19,264 nt of DNA from JANQJA01 sp040880285 (GTDB taxonomy: Bacteria; Pseudomonadota; Gammaproteobacteria; Pseudomonadales; Azotimanducaceae). Both the position numbers and the translations under genes were made by a program. Below, piece after piece: positions 1 through 7,003 of this stretch (the first letter of the stretch is position 1; every line of letters begins with the position of its first letter). The DNA lies in NCBI GenBank assembly GCA_040880285.1, contig JBBDIT010000054.1, positions 1 through 19,264 of the forward strand, in the 5' to 3' direction. The notes below the pieces were generated by a model, which ran no database searches, had not been told where the DNA came from, and was given only the letters and a program-made list of their open reading frames with translations.

Positions 1-23
1 ATAAAAATGAGATTTTTCGCCAT
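1..23 (-). CDS. Possible 5' end of a minus-strand gene, cut by the window edge
   Basis: Read on the minus strand, an ATG at 23 opens a frame that begins MAKNLIF and runs off the window. A GGAG sequence (minus strand, about 33-36) lies roughly nine bases upstream, which is a workable ribosome binding site. Only seven full codons are visible, so no function can be assigned. The start could also be chance. It is listed because its placement, divergent from the PhoX-like gene with the fold-back repeat between them, would explain the gene-free first 290 bases. Confidence 0.3.
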
Positions 24-56
24 GGTAATCCGCTCCGTAAGCTGCAATGCGATGCC

Positions 57-75
57 AGGGAACCTCTGAACAAGT
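57..75 (+). repeat. Left terminal inverted repeat of the fold-back element
   Basis: A 19-base arm that is the exact reverse complement of 223-241. The match stops at position 56, where C faces A242, so the end of the element is sharp. Confidence 0.8.
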
Positions 76-222
76 CGACGTCAATCTGTCGAGCGGGAAG
101 TCAAGAACCTGTCCTGGAAGGCTAGGTACAGGGACGTAACGGGACCGGGCCAGGGATGGCCCACGCCTTCCAGGACAGGTTCTTGACTTCCCCGCCCAAA
201 CCTCCCCAACAAGACTTTGCGT

Positions 223-241
223 ACTTGTTCAGAGGTTCCCT
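223..241 (-). repeat. Right terminal inverted repeat of the fold-back element
   Basis: The exact reverse complement of 57-75. It ends 50 bases before the ATG at 292 of the PhoX-like gene. Transcription of that gene must therefore start inside the element, at its edge, or in the short stretch that follows. Confidence 0.8.
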
Positions 242-291
242 AGTATATCCGCATCCTGCCTCCGGTGAACGCGGCGTTGTATACTATCAGC

Positions 292-1464
292 ATGATCAAT
301 CGCCGTGCATTTATAGGCAACACCCTGGTCGCGCTCGCCAGCATGAGCGTTACCTCTGTGCGAGCAGCGTTTATTTCAAAATTATCCGTGGACACGATCC
401 ATGATGCCGCTCTCAACGCTACTATCCCGCGCGGCTGCACTTTGCGGGTGGTGGCCCGAACCGGCGAACGTGTCGGCGCCAGCGATTACAGCTGGCATGA
501 ACTGCCAGACGGCGGCGCGACTTTCGCTATGCCGGATAAGGGATGGGTATATGTCTCGAACAGTGAGCTGAACAATGATCGCGGCGGTGTGGGTGCGATC
601 CGTTTTTCTGCCAATGGCGACATCATTGATGCCTATCGCATACTGGACGGGACGAACCGAAATTGTGCCGGTGGCAAAACGCCCTGGGGAACCTGGTTGT
701 CGTGTGAAGAGTATGGTGAGATCGGCCAGGTGTATGAGTGTGACCCGGGCGGCGTGAATCCCGCCGAGGTGCGACCTGCAATGGGTTCATGTAACCATGA
801 AGCCGCTGCTGTCGATCCTGAAACTCACCAGGTCTATATGACAGAAGACATCGCGGATGGCTGCCTTTACCGGTTTTCACCGCTCAACAAGGCCGACCTG
901 AGCAAGGGATTACTGGAAGTTGCCATCCCTGACGGTAACAAACTGGAGTGGCAAGCGTTAATTGATCCAGCCGCCCTATCAGCGCCATTGCGCCAGCAGG
1001 TGCCGGGTGCTGCGAAATTCCAGGGTGGGGAAGGGATTGTCTATAGTAACCGTCATGTGTATTTCACCACCAAGAGAGATGACCGCGTCTGGTCACTTAA
1101 CCTCGACAGTCGTGATTTGAAAATTGTGTATGACGGCAGCAGCCTGGCTAACCCGATCCTGACCGGTGTCGACAATATTGAAGTGACGCCGGACGGTGAA
1201 CTGTTGGTGGCCGAAGACGGCGGCGACATGCAGATCATCGTACTGGACAAAAATTACGAGGCTGTGCCGCTGGTGACGTTGCACAACAAACCGTTCTCAG
1301 AAGTGACGGGTCCTGCGTTTTCCCCGGACGGTAAACGCCTCTACTTCAGTTCGCAGCGTGGCCTTTTAGGTACCGGAGGCGGCATTACCTACGAGTTGAC
1401 GTTCCCGGACCAGGATGTCAGGCACCTCGCGTTTCGCCCTCGGTTTCGCGGAAGCCGGGATTGA
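292..1464 (+). CDS. PhoX/DUF839-family secreted phosphatase-like protein
   Basis: A 390-residue protein of the PhoX (DUF839) family, whose studied members are calcium/iron-dependent periplasmic alkaline phosphatases. The N-terminus, INRRAFIGNTLVALASMSV, is a twin-arginine leader, which predicts folded export to the periplasm. Family signatures are seen in order: SNSE at 89-92, the GGKTPWGTWLSCEE block at about 127-140, HEAAAVD at 169-175 and YMTED at 182-186. A later FQGGEG segment is also typical. The protein is shorter than classical PhoX (over 600 residues) and matches the single-domain subgroup, whose substrate is unknown. The ATG at 292 is preferred because it starts the Tat leader directly; an in-frame GTG at 265 is possible. 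Neither has a clear ribosome binding site. The last 47 bases overlap the convergent molybdoenzyme gene. The fold-back element just upstream may shape expression. Confidence 0.87.
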   Translation: MINRRAFIGNTLVALASMSVTSVRAAFISKLSVDTIHDAALNATIPRGCTLRVVARTGERVGASDYSWHELPDGGATFAMPDKGWVYVSNSELNNDRGGVGAIRFSANGDIIDAYRILDGTNRNCAGGKTPWGTWLSCEEYGEIGQVYECDPGGVNPAEVRPAMGSCNHEAAAVDPETHQVYMTEDIADGCLYRFSPLNKADLSKGLLEVAIPDGNKLEWQALIDPAALSAPLRQQVPGAAKFQGGEGIVYSNRHVYFTTKRDDRVWSLNLDSRDLKIVYDGSSLANPILTGVDNIEVTPDGELLVAEDGGDMQIIVLDKNYEAVPLVTLHNKPFSEVTGPAFSPDGKRLYFSSQRGLLGTGGGITYELTFPDQDVRHLAFRPRFRGSRD

Positions 1465-3658
1465 ACACATATTGGCTGATAGGCAATTTGCGAATGCGGG
1501 TGCCGGTGGCCGCGAAGATCGCGTTCGCCAGTGCCGGCGCCGTGGCCGGGGTGCCTGGTTCACCGGCACCACCCCAGGCCTCGAAGCTGTTGATGATATG
1601 CGTTTCGATTCGCGGTGAATTGTTCATACGCACCATCTGGTAGGCATCAAAGTTGCCTTCCGCCGCCTTGCCGCCCTCGATATTGATGTTGCCATAAAGC
1701 GCCGCCGTCAGGCCGTAAATGACACCAGACTCCATCTGTGCCTTGAGCCCGTCCGGAGAGACCGCAAAGCCCGGGTCAATGGCGATTACGATACGGTCGA
1801 CACTCACGTTACTGTCCCGGACAGTCACTTCAACCACCTCGGCAACGACGGAGCCGAATGACTGCTGAAGCGCAATACCCCGCCCGCGACCCTCGCCGAC
1901 CGGCAAATTCCAGCCGGCCTCATTGGCGGCTCGATCCAACACCGCCTGGTGGCGTGGCTTGCCTGCCAGCAACTGGCGACGGAACTGGTAGGGATCCTGG
2001 CCGGCTTCGAAGGCGAGTTCATCGATGAACGCTTCTGTGAAGAATCCGTGCTGGGAATGATCGACGCTACGCCATGGGCCAAACGGAATATGGGTTGGGC
2101 TGTCCACATAGTGAATCCGTTGATTGGATATCGCATAAGGAATATGCGGTGCCTCGGCGGGCTCATGCTTATCGACGTAGAAATTTTCCCACGCGATTGG
2201 CATACCACTATCGTCCAGCGCGGCGCGAAATTCAGATACCACTGCGGGGCGATAATGGTCATGTCGCATATCTTCTTCCCGCGACCAGATCAGCTTGACC
2301 GGCATACCGGCGGCGCGGGCAATCTTTGCGGCCTGGATCGCCGCGTCCGGTGTGGCGCGACGGCCAAAACCACCACCCATAAAGTAGTTGGTGAGCTTGA
2401 CGTGTTCGGCGTCGATTTCCAGGGCTTCTGCCACCGCGTGCTTGAATCCGAGTGGATTTTGTGAACCGGTCCAAACTTCACACTGACCGTCATGAAATCT
2501 GGCTACCGCATTCATGGGTTCCATGCAGGCATGGGCGAGGTAGGGTACCTGGTAGCTGCGTTTTACCACACGACCAGCTTCGTTTAGTGTGCGCGTCGCA
2601 TCGCCAATCTCTATATCCTTGTTGGAATTACCGGTTGCCCGCGCCTTTTCAATGTCGTTTTCAAATTGTTTGAAAATAGAATCGGTGCTGACATCGTCAT
2701 TGGCCGTTTTGCTCCAACTGACGTTGACCCGGGCAATCGCCCGCTGAGCTTGCCAATAGCCTTCTGCCACGACGGCAACCGCATCATCAAGATTGATGAC
2801 ATCGATCACACCTGGCATGACCCTGGCTTCTCCGGCATCCATGCGGGAGACGGTGGCACCAAATACCGGTGCAGCCTTTACCGTGGCGTACTTCATACCG
2901 TCGACCACCACGTCAATTCCGAAAAGGGCACTGCCGTCGACCTTGGCTGGAATATCCAGACGCGGCTTGCTCTGGCCCATAATGGTAAATTCTTCCGGGC
3001 GTTTGAGAATCGGTGATCGTGGCGGTGACGCTTTGCCGGCGATGGCGGCAAATTCTGCATAGCGTGCTTGCTTGCCGCTGCCCGCGTGGGTTAAAAGGCC
3101 ATTGTCGGTTGTAATATCCCTGGCGCGGACACCCCAGGCATCGGCAGCGGCCTCTACCAACATCTGTTTCGCCGCGGCACCGGCAACACGCATGCCGTAC
3201 ACGCCAGTGGTACGAACGCTAGCGCTGCCACCGGTGATCTGCAGATGCATGGCTTTGGTAATTTGCAGGAACAGGCCATCGACCGTACCGGTCAAGGCTT
3301 TTGGAATCCGGGTATCCCCGAGGATATAGCCTTTGCCCATGGCCCAGTTGGCGTATTCATCCTCTGCCGGGGCTTCCATAAAACTGACATCGTCCCAGTT
3401 GGCGTCCAATTCATCCGCCAGCATTTGTGAAAGCGCAGTTTGCGCCCCCTGGCCCATCTCAGAATGGGGGACGATCGCGGTGACCTTGTTGTTCTCGTCG
3501 ATCTTGACCCAGGCATTAATGAGCGACTCGCCTTCGCCAGTCACCAGGCCAGCAAGTTTCGGCGTCCTGTGACCGGGCCGGATCGCCACCCCCACAACCA
3601 GCGCGGTACCACCGACGACCCCTGCTGTGATAAATGCCCTGCGAGTCCACTTACCCAT
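1418..3658 (-). CDS. Molybdopterin-binding subunit of an isoquinoline 1-oxidoreductase-type hydroxylase (xanthine dehydrogenase family)
   Basis: A 746-residue large subunit of a xanthine oxidase-family molybdenum hydroxylase, closest in layout to IorB. Such enzymes hydroxylate N-heterocycles or oxidise aldehydes using water. The N-terminus, MGKWTRRAFITAGVVGG, is a Tat leader, so the folded holoenzyme should be periplasmic. Landmarks are SEMGQGAQT at 66-73, GGGFGRR at 428-434, PFGPWRSVDH at 525-534, and GGAGEPGTPA at 696-705 carrying the expected catalytic glutamate, E700. The start at 3658 is chosen because the open frame upstream runs antisense to nothing useful and overlaps the small subunit; ATGGGTAA at this point joins the two genes with an 8-base overlap, implying translational coupling. 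The C-terminal tail overlaps the PhoX-like gene by 47 bp. No XdhC-type maturation factor or FAD subunit is nearby. The physiological substrate cannot be read from the sequence. Confidence 0.93.
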   Translation of the reverse strand: MGKWTRRAFITAGVVGGTALVVGVAIRPGHRTPKLAGLVTGEGESLINAWVKIDENNKVTAIVPHSEMGQGAQTALSQMLADELDANWDDVSFMEAPAEDEYANWAMGKGYILGDTRIPKALTGTVDGLFLQITKAMHLQITGGSASVRTTGVYGMRVAGAAAKQMLVEAAADAWGVRARDITTDNGLLTHAGSGKQARYAEFAAIAGKASPPRSPILKRPEEFTIMGQSKPRLDIPAKVDGSALFGIDVVVDGMKYATVKAAPVFGATVSRMDAGEARVMPGVIDVINLDDAVAVVAEGYWQAQRAIARVNVSWSKTANDDVSTDSIFKQFENDIEKARATGNSNKDIEIGDATRTLNEAGRVVKRSYQVPYLAHACMEPMNAVARFHDGQCEVWTGSQNPLGFKHAVAEALEIDAEHVKLTNYFMGGGFGRRATPDAAIQAAKIARAAGMPVKLIWSREEDMRHDHYRPAVVSEFRAALDDSGMPIAWENFYVDKHEPAEAPHIPYAISNQRIHYVDSPTHIPFGPWRSVDHSQHGFFTEAFIDELAFEAGQDPYQFRRQLLAGKPRHQAVLDRAANEAGWNLPVGEGRGRGIALQQSFGSVVAEVVEVTVRDSNVSVDRIVIAIDPGFAVSPDGLKAQMESGVIYGLTAALYGNINIEGGKAAEGNFDAYQMVRMNNSPRIETHIINSFEAWGGAGEPGTPATAPALANAIFAATGTRIRKLPISQYVFNPGFRETEGETRGA

Positions 3659-4148
3659 TTTGCACCTCCTTCGGGTCATACACCTCGACAGTGCCGGCCG
3701 CCACCCGGTGAATGGCCCGTTTGATCCGCTGGTACATTCCACATCGACAGATGTTGCCGGACATGGCCTGGTCAATGTCCGTGTCCGAAGGGTCGGGATT
3801 CTCATCCAGGAGCGCCAGGGCTGCCATGATCTGGCCCGATTGGCAGTAACCACACTGTGGCACCTGTTCTGCAATCCAGGCCGCCTGTATTGGGTGCAGG
3901 CCGTCTTTAGCGGCAACGCCTTCAATGGTCTTGAGATGTCCCCCCGCGGCCGCAGACACCGGGACTACACAAGACCGGATCGCTTGTCCGTTCAGCTGTA
4001 CGGTGCAGGCGCCGCACTGGGCGATGCCACAACCGAATTTGGTCCCGGTCAGCCCGAGATTTTCTCGCAAGACCCAGAGCAGTGGCGTCTCCGGATCGAC
4101 CTCGACTTCCCGCGCCGTACCATTGACAATTAACTGGACGATCGTCAT
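3651..4148 (-). CDS. Two-[2Fe-2S] subunit of the molybdenum hydroxylase (IorA-type)
   Basis: A 165-residue iron-sulfur subunit that passes electrons from the molybdenum site of its partner. The plant-ferredoxin-type cluster is bound by C40, C45, C48 and C60 (GCGIAQCGAC...C). The second, helical-domain cluster is bound by C99, C102, C134 and C136 (QCGYCQSG ... GNICRCGMY). Length and motifs match IorA and related CoxS/XdhC-type small subunits. The start at 4148 gives the family's usual MTIVQLIVNG opening and has a GGGAG ribosome binding site upstream; the longer open frame adds 22 residues with no family likeness. The subunit has no export signal of its own and would leave the cell with the Tat-tagged large subunit. 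It is the first gene of a two-gene operon and is transcribed divergently from the monooxygenase. Confidence 0.95.
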   Translation of the reverse strand: MTIVQLIVNGTAREVEVDPETPLLWVLRENLGLTGTKFGCGIAQCGACTVQLNGQAIRSCVVPVSAAAGGHLKTIEGVAAKDGLHPIQAAWIAEQVPQCGYCQSGQIMAALALLDENPDPSDTDIDQAMSGNICRCGMYQRIKRAIHRVAAGTVEVYDPKEVQNG

Positions 4149-4284
4149 ACGTGTCTCCCGCCTTTGTCGACATCCTGATTTCGCAAAGATGCGGCAATGC
4201 CCGGGGATTTGCAACTCACGTCCAATCGCCCGGGCGGCATAGATCAGTTATCATCCAGTCACCAATTATCAAGGGAAGCGTGGT
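4149..4284. promoter_or_regulatory. Divergent promoter region between hydroxylase and monooxygenase genes
   Basis: These 136 bases separate two divergently transcribed operons, so both promoters must lie here or just inside the genes. No convincing -35/-10 pair was found on either strand by eye. The monooxygenase ribosome binding site AAGGGA is at 4271-4276. Shared regulation of both operons from this gap is an inference from geometry only. Confidence 0.5.
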
Positions 4285-5889
4285 ATGCCTTCTGAAACCA
4301 ACCAGTTTGATGCCGTGATTGTCGGCGCCGGCTTTGCCGGTATGTTTATGTTGTATCGTTTGCGCAAATGCGGTCTCAGTGTCCGCGTGATCGAGGCGGG
4401 TGACGGTGTGGGTGGGACCTGGTACTGGAACCGGTACCCGGGGGCGCGCTGCGATGTCGAAAGTATGGAGTATTCCTACGACTTCGATGATGACTTGCAG
4501 CAGCAGTGGGAATGGACCGAGCGCTATGCCGCACAACCGGAAATCCTGCAATACGCCAACCATGTAGCCGACCGCTTTGACCTGCACCGGGATATCGATT
4601 TTGAAACCCGGGTTACCAGTGCGACCTTTGATGAAAGCGCGAATAACTGGTCCGTGACAACCGACCGGGGAGATCGTTTGACCGCCACCTTCGTCGTGAT
4701 GGCGACCGGCTGTTTGTCGTCTACCAACCTGCCGGATTTCAAGGGGCTTGAAAATTTTAAGGGTGACTGGCATCACACCGGGCGCTGGCCAAAGGAAGGG
4801 GTCGACTTCACCGGCAAGGCCGTGGCGGTAGTTGGCACCGGCTCATCTGCCATCCAGTCGATTCCGCAAATTGCCAAACAGGCCAAACACTTGACGGTAT
4901 TCCAGCGCACTCCGAACTTCTCCATTCCTGCGCACAACAAGCCCCTGGACCCGGCGTTCGTTGCGGAAATCAAATCCAGCTATAACCAGTTTCGCGCGGC
5001 CAATCGACTGCAAGCTCCAGCGTTCGGTTCGCGTTTTGATCGAAAGGACGAATCCGTATTTGATGCCAGTGATGAACAAAGGCTACAAGCCTTTGAAGAG
5101 AAGTGGAGGATTGGTGGATTTGGCTTCCTTGCAGCATTCAATGACCTCTTGTTGACCAAAGAAGGTAATGATTTCGCTGCCGAGTTCGTTCGCAACAAGA
5201 TTCGTGAAAAGGTCAAGGATCCGGTGACGGCCGAACTCCTGTGCCCGGACCAGGTCATTGGCTGCAAACGTATTTGCGTCGACATTGATTATTTTGAGAC
5301 CTACAACCGTGACAATGTCTCACTCGTGGATGTCAAAGAGTATCCTATTGAGGAGATTACCCGGGATGGGCTGATCACCGGCGGTAAGGAGTACACATTT
5401 GACATTATTGTGTTCGCCACCGGCTTTGACGCCATGACTGGCTCGTTACTCAAAGTCGACATTACCGGACGTGACGGCTTGAAACTCAAGGATAAATGGG
5501 AAGCCGGGCCGCGCACTTATCTCGGTTTGCAAGTCGCCGGGTTCCCGAACCTGTTTACGGTTTCCGGACCTGGCAGCCCCTCGGTTTTGACGAACATGAT
5601 CATCTCAATCGAACAGCATGTGGACTGGATTACCGATTGCATCCTGTACCTGCGGGCACAGGGAAAGTCACGTATTGAAGCCGAGACCGCAGCCGAGGAC
5701 GCCTGGGTTGACCATGTCAATGAGGTTGCTGCTATGACGCTGTACCCCTCATGCAATTCCTGGTATCTGGGCGCCAATGTGCCGGGTAAACCGCGAGTTT
5801 TCATGCCCTATGTAGGCGGCTTCCCGCTCTATGTCGAGAAGTGTCAGGAAGTAGTGGAGAACGACTACGTCGGCTTTGCGATCAGTTAG
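4285..5889 (+). CDS. Baeyer-Villiger-type flavin monooxygenase
   Basis: A 534-residue class B flavoprotein monooxygenase. Such enzymes use FAD, NADPH and oxygen to insert oxygen next to a ketone, giving an ester or lactone. The FAD Rossmann motif GAGFAG is at 14-19, followed by GGTWYWNRYPGARCD at 43-57, typical of cyclohexanone monooxygenase relatives. The diagnostic fingerprint FxGxxxHxxxWP is complete: F158, G160, H164, W168, P169. The NADPH-side GTGSSA is at 184-189 and ATGFD at 378-382. Length is normal for single-domain type I enzymes (about 530-550). The start has an AAGGGA site eight bases upstream. It heads a same-strand run and is followed 32 bases later by DAHP synthase. No signal peptide is seen, so it is cytoplasmic. 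Substrate (cyclic, steroid or linear ketone) is not decidable here. Confidence 0.94.
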   Translation: MPSETNQFDAVIVGAGFAGMFMLYRLRKCGLSVRVIEAGDGVGGTWYWNRYPGARCDVESMEYSYDFDDDLQQQWEWTERYAAQPEILQYANHVADRFDLHRDIDFETRVTSATFDESANNWSVTTDRGDRLTATFVVMATGCLSSTNLPDFKGLENFKGDWHHTGRWPKEGVDFTGKAVAVVGTGSSAIQSIPQIAKQAKHLTVFQRTPNFSIPAHNKPLDPAFVAEIKSSYNQFRAANRLQAPAFGSRFDRKDESVFDASDEQRLQAFEEKWRIGGFGFLAAFNDLLLTKEGNDFAAEFVRNKIREKVKDPVTAELLCPDQVIGCKRICVDIDYFETYNRDNVSLVDVKEYPIEEITRDGLITGGKEYTFDIIVFATGFDAMTGSLLKVDITGRDGLKLKDKWEAGPRTYLGLQVAGFPNLFTVSGPGSPSVLTNMIISIEQHVDWITDCILYLRAQGKSRIEAETAAEDAWVDHVNEVAAMTLYPSCNSWYLGANVPGKPRVFMPYVGGFPLYVEKCQEVVENDYVGFAIS

Positions 5890-5910
5890 GATGGATCCGG
5901 TGCGGTATGC

Positions 5911-5917
5911 AGGTGAG
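5911..5917 (+). promoter_or_regulatory. Ribosome binding site that sets the DAHP synthase start
   Basis: AGGTGAG lies four bases before the ATG at 5922. It supports that start over the in-frame ATGs at 5907 and 5841, the latter lying inside the preceding gene. Confidence 0.6.
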
Positions 5918-5921
5918 CAGC

Positions 5922-6962
5922 ATGATCGATAAAGTGGACGATCGTCATATCCAGCGGATCCTGCCGCTGATTTCTCCTGCCGCTTTAAGTGTTGAGTGGC
6001 CAGCCACCAATGAGATTCGTGAGCGCGTGGCGCAATATCGCAGTGAGATTGAAGCCATACTGGACGGTAACGACAACCGGTTGATTGTTATCGTTGGGCC
6101 GTGTTCCGTGCACGATCCCGCGGCTGCCGTCGACTATGCAAAGCAATTGAAGGCAAGGGCAGGGCACCTCGGTGACAAGTTGTTGCTGGTGATGCGAGTG
6201 TATTTCGAGAAACCGCGCACAGTGATGGGCTGGAAGGGCCTTATCAACGACCCTGGCCTTGACGAGAGTTACGACATCAACCATGGCCTCGCTCTGGCAC
6301 GTAAACTACTACTCGATATCGCGGAAATCGGCCTGCCTGCTGGCACGGAATTTCTGGATACCACGTTTGGCCAGTTCTATGCTGACCTGATCAGCTGGGG
6401 CGCCATCGGTGCCCGCACGGCAGAAAGCCAGATCCATCGGGAACTGGCGTCGGGGCTTTCTATGCCAGTCGGTATCAAAAACCGCACCGATGGGGATGTG
6501 CAGGTGGCAGTGGATGCCATCCGTGCGGCTGCCCACAGGCATTTATTCCCGACACTGACTAAAGAAGGTACGCCGGCAATTTACGAGACGAGTGGTAACG
6601 AATATGCACACCTGATATTACGTGGTGGTGACCGCAGCGGCTCTAACTATGATGCGGCTTCGATCGGTGAGACGCTCAAGTTGCTGGCGGCACACGACTT
6701 GCCGTGGCGGTTAATTGTCGATTGCAGCCACGGCAATAGTGGCAAGAATCCCAACAAACAAATAGAGGTGGTCGAGAGCATTTGCCAGCAGCGCAAGCAG
6801 GGCACGACTGCCATCAAGGGGGTGATGTTGGAAAGTCACCTGAAATCCGGACGCCAGAATTATTCGAAAGAGGCAGAGTATGGTAAGAGCATTACCGATG
6901 CTTGCCTGTCTTTGGATCAAACCCTGCCACTTCTGGAACAATTGCACGCAGCGGTAGACTGA
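5922..6962 (+). CDS. aroH: 3-deoxy-7-phosphoheptulonate (DAHP) synthase, type I, AroH-like
   Basis: A 346-residue enzyme that condenses phosphoenolpyruvate with erythrose 4-phosphate, the first step of the shikimate pathway. GPCSVHD is at 59-65, KPRT at 97-100 and the SWGAIGARTAESQ block at 158-170. With the start at 5922 the metal ligands fall at C61, H270, E304 and D326, nearly the AroG numbering, which strongly supports that start. The segment FGQFYADLISWGAIGART has Gly150 where AroF and AroG carry a feedback-critical proline; from memory, AroH has Gly there and shares NHGLxLARKLLL. I therefore infer an AroH-like, possibly tryptophan-sensitive isozyme, but the isozyme call (and the symbol) is less certain than the enzyme. 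The gene sits 32 bases after the monooxygenase and 41 before the phosphoesterase, so co-transcription is likely. No tryptophan attenuator was seen. Confidence 0.96.
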   Translation: MIDKVDDRHIQRILPLISPAALSVEWPATNEIRERVAQYRSEIEAILDGNDNRLIVIVGPCSVHDPAAAVDYAKQLKARAGHLGDKLLLVMRVYFEKPRTVMGWKGLINDPGLDESYDINHGLALARKLLLDIAEIGLPAGTEFLDTTFGQFYADLISWGAIGARTAESQIHRELASGLSMPVGIKNRTDGDVQVAVDAIRAAAHRHLFPTLTKEGTPAIYETSGNEYAHLILRGGDRSGSNYDAASIGETLKLLAAHDLPWRLIVDCSHGNSGKNPNKQIEVVESICQQRKQGTTAIKGVMLESHLKSGRQNYSKEAEYGKSITDACLSLDQTLPLLEQLHAAVD

Positions 6963-7003
6963 GCCTATTGTAAGGATAATGCACAACTAACCAGGAACGG
7001 GTC

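Larger units (their letters stand above)
57..241. mobile_element. MITE-like fold-back element with nested inverted repeats
   Basis: The outer arms, 57-75 and 223-241, are perfect 19-bp inverted repeats. Inside them, 93-122 is matched by 165-195 with a single inserted base, and a small hairpin (147-151 with 158-162) lies near the apex. The whole 185-bp unit would fold into one long stem. It has no open reading frame of its own, so it would be a non-autonomous element. The tip sequence GGAACCTCTGAACAAGTC resembles, from memory, the IS5-type terminal repeat, and the flanks could be read as an imperfect 4-bp duplication (CCAG at 55-58, CTAG at 240-243). Both points are inference. A large REP-type palindrome is the alternative. 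Confidence 0.7.

Noticed and set aside
1949..2464. A 171-codon plus-strand frame opposite the molybdoenzyme gene
   Set aside because: It is antisense to a strongly conserved coding region and its translation shows no domain; the frame is a shadow of the real gene.
3659..3925. Longer N-terminus for the molybdopterin subunit (open frame to 3925)
   Set aside because: The extra 89 residues lie over the small-subunit coding sequence and show no family likeness, and the Tat leader begins cleanly at 3658.
5841..5921. Upstream starts at 5841 or 5907 for DAHP synthase
   Set aside because: 5841 lies inside the monooxygenase gene. The start at 5922 has a ribosome binding site and puts C61 and D326 in the E. 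coli register.
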